From NCBI GenBank assembly GCA_015066245.1, contig SVOS01000001.1, positions 62,001-126,000 of the forward strand: 64,000 nt of DNA, written 5' to 3'. Under the pieces are notes generated by a model. The model was not told where the DNA came from and ran no database searches. It saw only the letters and a list, made by a program, of their open reading frames with translations. Position numbers and translations under genes: made by a program. This DNA is from Oscillospiraceae bacterium (GTDB taxonomy: Bacteria; Bacillota; Clostridia; Oscillospirales; Acutalibacteraceae). Below, piece by piece: positions 16,501-24,947 of the stretch (positions are counted from its first letter, which is position 1; every line of letters begins with the position of its first letter).

Positions 16501-17157
16501 TTAATCAAACAGACGCTCTCTGAGCTCAACTGTGTTATTAACAAACACGGTTGCACCCTCTGCACGCATGGTTTCCTCGGTGCCGTAGCCGTAATGCACA
16601 CCAATAAAATCCACGTTGTTGAGCCTTGCACCCTTGGCGTCAAATTTTGTGTCGCCAATCATCACTACTTTGTCGGTAATTTTGCCACCCAGAACATTTA
16701 CCGTATACGGAATAACGTCCTCTTTCTCTTTTCGGCTGCCGTCGGGGGCAGAGCCGCAGACAGCATCAAAGTATTTTGTGATACCCAAAAGCTCACAGAC
16801 GTCATCTGCAGGCTTCTGCTGCTTTGATGAGCAAACCGCAATTTTTGCATTACTTTCCGAAAGCTCTCTCAGCAAGTCCTCGATACCGTCATAAAGCTTG
16901 TTTGCCTTAAGTCCGTGGATTTTGTAAAAATCCTGATAAATGCTGAGGGCTTTGAGGGTATCTTCCTGAGAAAGTCCGCAAAGATGCGAAAAAGTATCCG
17001 CCAAAGGAGGGCCGATAAATTTTGAGTAATCCGATAAATCGGGGTGAGGTTTTTGGAGCTTATCCAGAGTAAGCTCGATACATTTGCGGATTCCGGGAGC
17101 ACTTTCTGAGAGTGTGCCGTCTAAATCAAAAAGAATATAATCGTATTTAGGTTTCAC
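16501..17157 (-). CDS. HAD family hydrolase, phosphoglycolate phosphatase-like
   Basis: A HAD superfamily phosphatase of about 218 residues. Motif I is FDLDGTLSES with the nucleophile Asp, motif II the Ser of AVCSSKQQ, and motif IV MIGDTKFDAKGA; the cap domain lies between motifs I and II (about 20-85), as in subclass IA Gph/PpaX enzymes. Substrate is not predictable. I take the GTG at 17155-17157 (KPKYDYILFDLDG) rather than the track start, since AAAGGA lies 7-12 nt before it. It is divergent from the DUF1624 gene. Confidence 0.85.
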   Translation of the reverse strand: MKPKYDYILFDLDGTLSESAPGIRKCIELTLDKLQKPHPDLSDYSKFIGPPLADTFSHLCGLSQEDTLKALSIYQDFYKIHGLKANKLYDGIEDLLRELSESNAKIAVCSSKQQKPADDVCELLGITKYFDAVCGSAPDGSRKEKEDVIPYTVNVLGGKITDKVVMIGDTKFDAKGARLNNVDFIGVHYGYGTEETMRAEGATVFVNNTVELRERLFD

Positions 17158-17182
17158 TTTAAGCTTTCCTTTCACAATATAC

Positions 17183-17211
17183 TTGTTTATTTTTCATATT
17201 TATGTTATAAT
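17183..17211 (+). promoter_or_regulatory. Promoter of the DUF1624-ychF operon
   Basis: TTGTTT, 17 nt, TATAAT, ending 58 nt before the TTG start at 17269. Confidence 0.65.
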
Positions 17212-17268
17212 GCTATACTACACTGCAAAAATGCTTTTTTCAACATTTTTCTGAAATCAGGTGACAAT

Positions 17269-18027
17269 TTGTCCGAATCAAAGCGAATTCACTTTATCGA
17301 CCAGGTCAGAGGATTCTGCGTAATGTGCATGGTGCTTTTTCATGCTATGTACACTCTGGGCTTTATGTACGATTATCCCGTGGCAAGAGAACTCTTTTAC
17401 TTTTTCAGCCACATAAGCCCCGCCTTTGCCTTTGCGTTTATTATGATGTGCGGTATTTCCTGCACACTGAGCCGCTCCAACTTAAGGCGAAGCATACCCA
17501 TTATCGGTGCATCCCTTGTGGTTACTCTTGTGTCAGTTGTGGTGATGCCCTATGCCCCCATCTACTTCGGCATTCTTCATCTGCTGGGCGTATCGGTCCT
17601 TGTCTATTCACTTATCGAGAGGCTTCCATTCAAGCTTAATTCTTTGGCAGGGCTGATTATTTGCCTTTTGATTTTTGCACTAACCTATAACCTGCCTCAC
17701 GGCTATCTGGGCTTTGAGGGGATTTATAAGCTGAACCTTCCCGAAAATCTTTTTGAGTCAGACTATTTTATGGCTTTCGGATTTATCTCGCCTTTCTCGG
17801 CTTACTCCGATTACTTCCCTCTTATTCCCTGGTTTTTTGCATTTTTGTCGGGTGTGTACGCAGGCAGGCTTTTAAAGGGCAGATATCCTGCATTCATGTA
17901 TAAAAAAGGTATCGGTTTCTTGTCTATACTCGGCACCAATGCCTTTGTTATCTATGTACTTCATCAGCCGATTATTTACGGCGTTGCTTATATATTAACA
18001 CTCATTTACGGAGGAATTATAAAATGA
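17269..18027 (+). CDS. Heparan-alpha-glucosaminide N-acetyltransferase-like membrane protein (DUF1624)
   Basis: A 252-residue integral membrane protein with about seven helices. The N-terminus RIHFIDQVRGFCVMCMVLFHAMYTLGF matches the start of the HGSNAT-like catalytic domain (DUF1624), in which the early His is thought to take part in transmembrane acetyl transfer to a sugar. The C-terminal LGTNAFVIYVLHQPIIYG is typical too. The start is TTG after AGGTGA. Its stop overlaps the ychF start as ATGA, so the two are cotranscribed. The acceptor substrate is unknown; a cell-wall or surface sugar is a guess. Confidence 0.8.
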   Translation: MSESKRIHFIDQVRGFCVMCMVLFHAMYTLGFMYDYPVARELFYFFSHISPAFAFAFIMMCGISCTLSRSNLRRSIPIIGASLVVTLVSVVVMPYAPIYFGILHLLGVSVLVYSLIERLPFKLNSLAGLIICLLIFALTYNLPHGYLGFEGIYKLNLPENLFESDYFMAFGFISPFSAYSDYFPLIPWFFAFLSGVYAGRLLKGRYPAFMYKKGIGFLSILGTNAFVIYVLHQPIIYGVAYILTLIYGGIIK

Positions 18028-19118
18028 AATTAGGTATTGTAGGCTTACCGAACGTAGGCAAAAGTACACTTTTCAACGCAATTACAAACGCAGGTGCTCA
18101 GTCTGCAAACTATCCCTTCTGCACAATTGAGCCCAATGTAGGCATTGTGTCTGTTCCCGACAAGCGTCTTGACAAGCTTGCCGAGATGTACGACCCCGAC
18201 AAATACACTCCTGCAACCATTGAGTTTGTTGACATTGCAGGTCTTGTAAAGGGCGCATCCAAGGGCGAGGGCCTGGGCAACAAGTTCCTCTCCAATATTC
18301 GCGAATGTGATGCAATTGTTCACGTTGTAAGATGCTTTGACAACGACGATATCATCCACGTTGAGGGCAGTGTTGACCCTCTGAGAGATATCGAGACCAT
18401 CAACCTTGAGCTTATTCTCTCTGACGTTGAGATGATTGAGAGAAGAATCGACAAAACAAAGAAGCTTTTAAAGGCTGACAAAAAATATCAGGCTGATCTT
18501 GATTTCTTTGGCCGCGTTCTTGAGGCTTTAAACGAAGGCAAATGTGCCAGAGCTGTTGAGTGCACTGAAGAAGAAGCCGCACTTCTCTCTGACGTAGCTT
18601 TGCTTACAAACAAGCCTGTTATCTACGCCGCAAATATGAGCGACACTGACTTTTCTGAAGGTATTACCGACAATGCAAGACTTAAGAGAGTCAAGGAGAT
18701 TGCCGACGAGGAAGGCGCCGCTGTGCTTCCTATCTGTGCCGAAATCGAGGCCGAAATCTCTGAGATGGACAAAGAGGACAAGGAGATGTTCCTTGCTGAA
18801 ATGGGACTTTCCGAGTCAGGTCTTGACAGACTTATAGGCGAATGCTACTCACTTTTAGGTCTTATCTCTTACCTTACTGCAGGCAAACAGGAGGTCAGAG
18901 CATGGACAATCAAAAAAGGCACCAAGGCTCCTGGTGCTGCCGGCAAAATCCACTCTGACTTCGAGCGTGGATTTATCCGCGCCGAGGTTATTGCCTACGA
19001 TGACCTGATTGCATGCGGCAGCATGGCAGCCGCCAAAGAAAAGGGACTTTTAAGAAGTGAAGGCAAAGAATATGTAATGAACGACGGCGATGTTGTTCTT
19101 TTCAGATTCAACGTATAA
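18024..19118 (+). CDS. ychF: Ribosome-binding ATPase YchF
   Basis: YchF is an Obg-family P-loop protein that prefers ATP and binds ribosomes. The 364-residue protein has G1 GLPNVGKSTLFNAITNA, the switch region ANYPFCTIEPNVG, G3 DIAGLVKGAS, the altered specificity motif NMSD (in place of NKxD) that fits ATP use, a coiled-coil insert, and a C-terminal TGS domain ending in VMNDGDVVLFRFNV. Normal length. It is translationally coupled to the upstream membrane gene. Confidence 0.98.
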   Translation: MKLGIVGLPNVGKSTLFNAITNAGAQSANYPFCTIEPNVGIVSVPDKRLDKLAEMYDPDKYTPATIEFVDIAGLVKGASKGEGLGNKFLSNIRECDAIVHVVRCFDNDDIIHVEGSVDPLRDIETINLELILSDVEMIERRIDKTKKLLKADKKYQADLDFFGRVLEALNEGKCARAVECTEEEAALLSDVALLTNKPVIYAANMSDTDFSEGITDNARLKRVKEIADEEGAAVLPICAEIEAEISEMDKEDKEMFLAEMGLSESGLDRLIGECYSLLGLISYLTAGKQEVRAWTIKKGTKAPGAAGKIHSDFERGFIRAEVIAYDDLIACGSMAAAKEKGLLRSEGKEYVMNDGDVVLFRFNV

Positions 19119-19154
19119 ATAATCTGTATACAGATTGCTGATTGGGGTGAGGAA

Positions 19155-19535
19155 ATGACAACTGAACAAACTGTGCCCAAAAGAAGGCTGGTGTTTGCCA
19201 AGGCCTTTGGTGTTCCGGGTATTGTATCGGCAATAATTGCCATGGGGTTTACGGTTACCGAGGCAATTGCGGCTATGACATCTTCAGAAGTTGTCAACCT
19301 CTTTACCTCTAAATGGCTGAGCTTTTCCATGACGGATTTTGTTAATATTCCTGTGCTGGCGTTCTGCATCTGCACCCTTGCGTGGGCTATGTTCTCGGTG
19401 ATTATGTGCATTATGTCACGCTCTCTCGGAGTAAGCAACAAAATGAATCAGACAGGCATTGTACTGTCGGTTGTATCATCAATCTGTTCGGTTTCTCTGG
19501 CGTTTTTTTCAGTAGTATATATGATTTTTGCGTGA
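19155..19535 (+). CDS. Small membrane protein of unknown function
   Basis: A 126-residue protein with three predicted helices (about 22-45, 65-90, 103-125). I recognise no family. The short charged N-terminus TTEQTVPKRRLVFAK is probably cytoplasmic. The ATG at 19155 follows GGGTGAGG by 4 nt and it lies 36 nt after ychF, before a strong terminator, so it is probably the last gene of the ychF operon. Confidence 0.65.
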   Translation: MTTEQTVPKRRLVFAKAFGVPGIVSAIIAMGFTVTEAIAAMTSSEVVNLFTSKWLSFSMTDFVNIPVLAFCICTLAWAMFSVIMCIMSRSLGVSNKMNQTGIVLSVVSSICSVSLAFFSVVYMIFA

Positions 19536-19551
19536 TTAATCGGCTTTATTT

Positions 19552-19578
19552 GTGGCTTTGTTACATTGACAAAGCCAC
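19552..19578 (+). terminator. Terminator of the ychF operon
   Basis: A 10-bp stem GTGGCTTTGT/ACAAAGCCAC with a 7-nt loop, followed by TTTTTT. Confidence 0.85.
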
Positions 19579-19645
19579 TTTTTTGGGCTATTATATATGT
19601 TAGTCAATTATTGACAAATTATGAATATTTGAAAGGAGTTTAACT

Positions 19646-20260
19646 ATGGACTTCAAGAAAAAAGTTGCTGAGTTTGTTGATTGCTTCAAGAACATCGGTT
19701 CTTTTGACTTCCTCGGCAGACTCAAGACAATCGTAAAGGATATCCCCGGACTTATCGCACTTGCAGGTGCTACACTTATGCTTATCGGTGCATTTGTTCC
19801 TAACTTCCACCAGACAGTTTCTTTCTGGGGCATGAGCGAATCCGTATTCTATAACCTTTTCCAGGCAGGAGGTTGGTATGTATTCGTACTTACTCTCATC
19901 GCTTTAGGTCTTGCTTATTTCAAGCAGACATTCTGGGCAGGTGCAACTGCAGCTCTCGCTCTTACACTTACCGTTATCCAGGGTATCACATTCTCCGCTT
20001 CCATCGCAGTACCCAGCTACTTAAGCAGCTACGGTTGCAGCTCAGGTGTTCACGTTGGTTGGTTCTTCATCCTTCTCGGTGAACTTGCTGTTATCGGTGC
20101 ATTCGTACTTGAGGAGTTTGTATTTGCAAAGAAGGCAGCTCCCGCTGTTGCTGCTCCTGCTGCAGCTCCTGTAGCAGCTCCTGTTGAGACTCCCGTTGCT
20201 CCTGTTGAGGCTCCTGTTGCTCCTGTAGCAGAGGTTACAGAGAACACAGACGCTCAGTAA
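19646..20260 (+). CDS. Four-helix membrane protein with Ala/Pro-rich tail
   Basis: A 204-residue protein of unknown function. An amphipathic N-terminus (FKKKVAEFVDCFKNIGSFDF) precedes four membrane helices (about 33-52, 75-92, 95-118, 137-157). The last 40 residues are low-complexity, built from APVAAPVETPVAPVEAPVA-like units, and probably extend into the cytoplasm or wall space. ATG follows GAAAGGAGT. Codon use is strongly biased (CTT, GCT, GGT), which suggests high expression. It stands alone between two terminators. Confidence 0.7.
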   Translation: MDFKKKVAEFVDCFKNIGSFDFLGRLKTIVKDIPGLIALAGATLMLIGAFVPNFHQTVSFWGMSESVFYNLFQAGGWYVFVLTLIALGLAYFKQTFWAGATAALALTLTVIQGITFSASIAVPSYLSSYGCSSGVHVGWFFILLGELAVIGAFVLEEFVFAKKAAPAVAAPAAAPVAAPVETPVAPVEAPVAPVAEVTENTDAQ

Positions 20261-20281
20261 TTTAATTTACGGCAAAAAATT

Positions 20282-20313
20282 ACACCGCAGACTTTTAAGT
20301 AAGACTGCGGTGT
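20282..20313 (+). terminator. Terminator after the Ala/Pro-tail membrane gene
   Basis: Stem ACACCGCAG/CTGCGGTGT with a 14-nt inner loop, followed by TTTTATTTTA. Confidence 0.8.
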
Positions 20314-20353
20314 TTTTATTTTATCCTGCCTGTTTTTCGGGCAAAAAAAACGA

Positions 20354-20369
20354 CCACCCTATTGGGTGG
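20354..20369 (-). terminator. Terminator of the 5S rRNA gene
   Basis: Stem CCACCC/GGGTGG with a 4-nt loop, followed on the minus strand by TCGTTTTTTTT. Confidence 0.8.
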
Positions 20370-20380
20370 AAGCTCTTATG

Positions 20381-20496
<116 letters not shown>

Positions 20497-20532
20497 CTAT
20501 TAATTTGTGCCGCTCTCTCAAGCGACTTCGTT

Positions 20533-20561
20533 ATTATACAACACCGAAATCAAAAAGTCAA
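20533..20561 (-). promoter_or_regulatory. Promoter of the solo 5S rRNA gene
   Basis: Minus strand TTGACT, 17 nt, TATAAT, followed by a start site about 30 nt before the 5S sequence. A near-consensus strong promoter. Confidence 0.8.
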
Positions 20562-20641
20562 GGGTTTTTTCAAAAAATTTTTAAAATATTTTTAAAGTCC
20601 TTGTAATATATAGTAAATTGCTGAAAATAAGGTGAATTTGT

Positions 20642-20670
20642 TTGACTATCTCTCAAAAAAATAGTAATAT
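20642..20670 (+). promoter_or_regulatory. Promoter of the receptor/PG-binding fusion gene
   Basis: TTGACT, 17 nt, TAATAT, about 55 nt before the ATG. A second TATAAT-like word (TTTATAATT, about 20673) lies downstream. Confidence 0.5.
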
Positions 20671-20724
20671 AGTTTTATAATTGAGAAATGTTGTCTTATT
20701 AATAGTATATATGGAGGTTTTTAC

Positions 20725-22287
20725 ATGAAAAGAACTGGTTTTATCGCCCTGCTCCTTGTGCTTGTGATGACTCTGAGTCTTGTTTTTGCAGGCTGCAGTG
20801 CCGACGGCAACTACCCCGTAACCGTTGGTCACACTAAGATAAACGAGTCACCCGTCAAGGTAATCGCTTTGTCCGATAATATTGCAGACATTATCTGCTA
20901 TATGGGATATGCCTCTAAGCTTGCAGGCATCAGCGACTCCTGCACTCAGAAAGAAATGGCAGAATACATCACCTCTGTTGGCAGCGAAACCGCTCCCAAC
21001 ACCGAGCTTATTATAAATTCGGGTGCTACTGTGGTTTTTGCAGACAATGCACTTAATGCTGACGACACAAAGAAGCTTAAGGACGCAGGTATCACTGTTA
21101 TCACCACACTTTATCCCGAAAACGAGGACCAGCTCAGAAGCCTTTACGAAACCGTAGGTGCAGTTCTGGGCGGCGAGAAGGACGGCAGAGAGAAGGGCAT
21201 AGACGCCTTTGAAAGACTTATGGGTGTGCTTTCTGATGCTCAGAGCGAAACCGCCTCTGTTGCCTCATCCAAAACAATGTGCTACCTTTACATCGACGAG
21301 GCAAACAGACTTTGTGCCTGCACAGGTACTGTCAGTGACGGTTTTGTCCTCAGCTTTTTAGGCACCACAAATATTGCTCAGAACTTTACAAGCGGCTATG
21401 CCGATGAAAATATCCTCAAGCTCTCAAACCCCGATTTCATCTTCTTTGACTCTCAGGAGGTTATGGAGAGAATCGGCAGAAGCCAGTCGCTTCAGTCCGT
21501 AAACGCCATCAAAAAAGGCAACGTCTTTGAGCTTAAGCGAGCAGACCTGCTTCGTCAGGGCGAAAGCATGGTCAGTGTTCAGGCATTTTTGCTCTCAAGC
21601 ATGTTCCCCAACTTTGTAGAGGCTCCCGTAGAAGAATCAAAGGACTTAAGCTCAGCCTACGGCATAACTCTGAAGGAAGATATGAGCTTTAAAAACGGCG
21701 ACGACGACGAAAACATCGTTTTCATCCAGCAGAGACTGAAAGACCTTGGTTTCCTTGATTTGGGTGAGGATGCTCCCACAAGCTACTTCGGCGATATGAC
21801 CGAGGAGGCTCTCAAGGCATTCCAGACCGCCAACGGCCTTGAGGCAAGCGGTATCGCAAGCTTCGAAACCCTCAAAAAGCTTTTCAAATCCGATGCAACA
21901 GGCATTGACGGCGAGACCTATGTACCGGAAGTAACAACTCCCTCTGAGCCTCAGACAGAGGCAACAAAGCCCGAAAACGCTACCAATCCTCAGACAGAAG
22001 CAACCGATGCTCCCCATGAAAACGGCGATTATCCCATCACCATCACCGACTCCACATCTTACGGATACGGCGACGAGCACGAGGATATTATGGCTATTCA
22101 GAATCGTCTTGTGGAGCTTCTTTACTTAAGCTTTGGCGAAGGCGACAGCGCCACAACCTACTACGGTGCAGGTACAGAGGGTGCAATCCTCAGTTTCCAG
22201 GAAAGCAACGACCTTCCCCAGACAGGTGTGGCAGATGCCGAAACTCTGAGAGTTCTCTTCAGCTCTGACGCAAAAATCCCCCAGTAA
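20725..22287 (+). CDS. Lipoprotein: helical-backbone metal receptor fused to two peptidoglycan-binding domains
   Basis: A 520-residue lipoprotein (lipobox VFAGC, Cys about residue 24). Residues about 35-310 form a class III periplasmic-binding-protein fold as in BtuF/FhuD-type receptors: VIALSDNIADIICYMGYASKLAGISD, NTELIINSGATVVFAD, NPDFIFFD. Two PG_binding_1 units follow (NIVFIQQRLKDLGFLD... EALKAFQTANGL and DIMAIQNRLVELLYLS... AILSFQESNDL), joined by a Thr/Pro/Glu linker. No permease or ATPase adjoins. The fusion implies a receptor held to the wall as well as to the membrane, or reuse of the fold for another purpose. Ligand unknown. Confidence 0.8.
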   Translation: MKRTGFIALLLVLVMTLSLVFAGCSADGNYPVTVGHTKINESPVKVIALSDNIADIICYMGYASKLAGISDSCTQKEMAEYITSVGSETAPNTELIINSGATVVFADNALNADDTKKLKDAGITVITTLYPENEDQLRSLYETVGAVLGGEKDGREKGIDAFERLMGVLSDAQSETASVASSKTMCYLYIDEANRLCACTGTVSDGFVLSFLGTTNIAQNFTSGYADENILKLSNPDFIFFDSQEVMERIGRSQSLQSVNAIKKGNVFELKRADLLRQGESMVSVQAFLLSSMFPNFVEAPVEESKDLSSAYGITLKEDMSFKNGDDDENIVFIQQRLKDLGFLDLGEDAPTSYFGDMTEEALKAFQTANGLEASGIASFETLKKLFKSDATGIDGETYVPEVTTPSEPQTEATKPENATNPQTEATDAPHENGDYPITITDSTSYGYGDEHEDIMAIQNRLVELLYLSFGEGDSATTYYGAGTEGAILSFQESNDLPQTGVADAETLRVLFSSDAKIPQ

Positions 22288-22306
22288 TCAGACCGCAAAA
22301 ATCAAA

Positions 22307-22339
22307 AGCAGACACGAAGTTTTTTCTTTCGTGTCTGCT
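22307..22339. terminator. Bidirectional terminator between convergent genes
   Basis: A 12-bp perfect stem AGCAGACACGAA/TTCGTGTCTGCT with CTTTTTATTT on the plus strand and a TTTTGATTTT run on the minus strand. Confidence 0.8.
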
Positions 22340-22363
22340 CTTTTTATTTGCTGAAGTTTTTAA

Positions 22364-24826
22364 TTATCTTTTGATATATTGTCCTAGAGGATAATCCACA
22401 GGTATATTTGCCACGAATTTCTGAATCATTGTGGCGTCTTTGATGCTTATCTTCAAATCAAGATTTACATTTGCACAAAGCTTGGCATTTTCGTCAAGCT
22501 CCAGTATGCTTGCAAGATACTTCTGGATTGTGGTTGTATCCTTGATGTTTACTTTTCCGTCAGTATTTGCATCTCCCAGAAGATATGTGTCCTCTGAGGG
22601 GGCTGAGGGAATTTCGGAAGGAGCGGCGGGATTTGACTCGCTTGCATCGGGCAGGGTCAAATCAGCAGAGCTGCTGCCCTCGGGCAAGGTCTCGTCCGGG
22701 TCATCCGCAGGATTTGTTGCGGGATTTGTCACAGGATCTGTGGGCTGAGGCAGGGTATCCTCGGCAGGGTCAGAGGGTGACGTGTCGGGAGTTGTGGTGG
22801 GCTCTATTGGCTTTTTCGCTTCTTCTACCTTAATAAGCTTTTCGTCAAAATGAATTCCATCCTGAGATTTTGCGATAATCTTAACCTCTCCCAAAGCCTT
22901 GGGTGTAACAACACCAAAGCCGTCTATCTCAGCGATTTTGGGGTTGCTGCTTTCCCAGGTTACAAAAATATTTTCTGCACCATCGGGATTCACCTTTGCC
23001 TTGAGGCTGATTTTTTCATCTAATCGGAGGCTGTCCTTACCCGATATGCTGACACCTTCGATGGGCTTCATAGCACCTCCAAGGCTGACAATCGCACTGC
23101 GATAGGTGTAGTTTGTTCTTTCATTGGTATTTTTATCTATGCAGTCCATAATGGTGACTTCGTACACGTTGCCCTTAGAGAGAGAAAGCGAATTATCGCT
23201 GAAGCTCAGTGTGTTGCCGCTGTTGTGAAGTCTGGGATTATTCCTGTCAAAAATCCACTCGTCCCCTGTGTTAAGGAGCTTTACCTTAACCCATGTACTT
23301 ATGTCAAAGCCGTAGTTTTTGTTTGTGGTTTTGATAGTCCACTGGAAAGCATTACGGTACAGAGCCTCTGTGGGAGTTACTCCCTTTGAGGGCCAGCAGA
23401 CAAAGTCGCAATCTACATTCTGATATCCGCTGAATTTATGGGCACCCTGATCATTGGTAGTGCCGATACCAAAATCAGCCGCCGAAGATAAGAGGTTGTA
23501 TCTGTGTCCGCAATATATGGGGTCACCGTAGCCGTCATCAAGGGCTTTGTAAATGCTGGAGATAGCATCTCCCCAGAAAAGATTTTCGGCACCACCGTTC
23601 TGACAAAGATTATAATACTCGTCTGATATACCGTCTACCTTAGGCGGAAAATGGGGGTTTGGCACATCATAATCCCCTTGACTGAGAAACACGGTATAGG
23701 TAGCCTTTGCCTGAGCGCCTGCCATAAGCTCGTCACTAAGCTTTAAAAGAGGCAATCCTGCGCCGTAGCGTATTGTGTTGAGATATCCGAGAGAGCCCTC
23801 TGCAATTTTGTCATTAAGTTTGCCTGCTGTAAGGGGCAAAGATGTAAACTGAGGCTCTATGTCATAGACCTTTTCGGCAGAATTAAAGGTTTCTACTGAC
23901 TCAAAGTACATTTCTTTCATTGTGCTTATTGTCTTCTTTTCTTCCTCGGTAAGCTCTACCTTCAATTTGTGAGCCTCAAAAAGCTGAGGATTGGTGCAAC
24001 AATAGCTTCTGCAATAATAGTCCTGGGTTTGAAATACAGTATAAGCAATGGCACGTTTGTCCGCATCGACCTCTCTGTTCAGAGCTTCTTCGGCAAATGC
24101 CATTGGGTTTGGAAGATACGAATAAGTTTCATCGTCTCTGTAATTTACAACACCATACATATCCACAAATCCGCCATATCCACGGTCATATGAGTAGTAA
24201 AATGCTTCGGTGTTGTTGTCATTGAGCTGAAGACACATCTGCATTGTATACTCGTCATAATATATTGGGGTATTGTAGCCGTAGTTTACAGACAATGCAT
24301 TGAACATATGCACGGTATGCTGGGCCAGCATAGGCATATACTTGTGGTTTTCTTCGGCAAACTTTGCATTTATATCCTCAGCCTTGGGCAAGCCTGCACT
24401 GTAGTTATAGTAAAGAAAGCCGTAGACAGTGTCGCTGTCGATGGTTGAGAGGCATGCCTTTTCGCCTATAATATAAAAGTCATCCTCGTCCCCAAAGTCA
24501 TAGTATCTTGTGGAAAAGCCCTCGCCAACACTGGCAAAAACCGCTATATCCCCGTTTGCAAGGGTTTCCAGATAAAGATAATCGCTGTAGTTTTCGCCGT
24601 AAAATGTGTAGGCAAAACCGCCAAACACGGACTCTGTCACCAGCACAGGCTCGCCAAAAAGCTTTTTGACGTCCTCTACATGCATATTCTTTGTGACGGC
24701 TTTTCCGTTGACGATAATCAGCGTATCAGATGGAAAATCCTCTTGTGCAATTACAGTGCTCACAGAAAAAGTGCCCACAGACACCAGCATAAGTACCGCA
24801 AGCAGAGCAGAAATCAACTTTTTCAT
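22364..24826 (-). CDS. Secreted CAP-domain protein with Ig-like and dockerin modules
   Basis: An 820-residue exported protein. After the signal peptide comes a region with a CAP-associated N-terminal pattern (VEDVKKLFGEPVLVTES, about 45-130), a middle region, and a CAP/SCP domain (about 345-500: LNTIRYGAGLPLLKLSDELMAGAQAKA, GGAENLFWG, DFGIGTT). A Big_2-like Ig domain follows (ISLKAKVNPDGAENIFVTWESS), then a Thr/Pro/Ser/Asp-rich linker of about 90 residues, then a dockerin (GDANTDGKVNIKDTTTIQKYLA, second half LKISIKDATMIQKFVAN). CAP domains of bacteria are poorly understood; some bind ligands or act on the wall. The dockerin points to a place on a cohesin scaffold. Confidence 0.85.
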   Translation of the reverse strand: MKKLISALLAVLMLVSVGTFSVSTVIAQEDFPSDTLIIVNGKAVTKNMHVEDVKKLFGEPVLVTESVFGGFAYTFYGENYSDYLYLETLANGDIAVFASVGEGFSTRYYDFGDEDDFYIIGEKACLSTIDSDTVYGFLYYNYSAGLPKAEDINAKFAEENHKYMPMLAQHTVHMFNALSVNYGYNTPIYYDEYTMQMCLQLNDNNTEAFYYSYDRGYGGFVDMYGVVNYRDDETYSYLPNPMAFAEEALNREVDADKRAIAYTVFQTQDYYCRSYCCTNPQLFEAHKLKVELTEEEKKTISTMKEMYFESVETFNSAEKVYDIEPQFTSLPLTAGKLNDKIAEGSLGYLNTIRYGAGLPLLKLSDELMAGAQAKATYTVFLSQGDYDVPNPHFPPKVDGISDEYYNLCQNGGAENLFWGDAISSIYKALDDGYGDPIYCGHRYNLLSSAADFGIGTTNDQGAHKFSGYQNVDCDFVCWPSKGVTPTEALYRNAFQWTIKTTNKNYGFDISTWVKVKLLNTGDEWIFDRNNPRLHNSGNTLSFSDNSLSLSKGNVYEVTIMDCIDKNTNERTNYTYRSAIVSLGGAMKPIEGVSISGKDSLRLDEKISLKAKVNPDGAENIFVTWESSNPKIAEIDGFGVVTPKALGEVKIIAKSQDGIHFDEKLIKVEEAKKPIEPTTTPDTSPSDPAEDTLPQPTDPVTNPATNPADDPDETLPEGSSSADLTLPDASESNPAAPSEIPSAPSEDTYLLGDANTDGKVNIKDTTTIQKYLASILELDENAKLCANVNLDLKISIKDATMIQKFVANIPVDYPLGQYIKR

Positions 24827-24854
24827 ATTATGCCTCCTTTATTGTTCTGAATTC

Positions 24855-24883
24855 ATTATATTACTTATATCTGTGAAGTGCAA
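24855..24883 (-). promoter_or_regulatory. Promoter of the CAP-dockerin gene
   Basis: Minus strand TTGCAC, 17 nt, TATAAT, about 30 nt before the start codon. Confidence 0.6.
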
Positions 24884-24909
24884 AATATTTATATTTATTC
24901 TCACAAAAA

Positions 24910-24937
24910 ACACCCCTGCAAAACTATGCAGAGGTGT
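24910..24937 (-). terminator. Terminator after the L,D-transpeptidase-like gene
   Basis: Stem ACACCCCTGCA/TGCAGAGGTGT with one mismatch and a 6-nt loop, followed on the minus strand by TTTTTTG. Confidence 0.75.
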
Positions 24938-24947
24938 ATACTGTATT

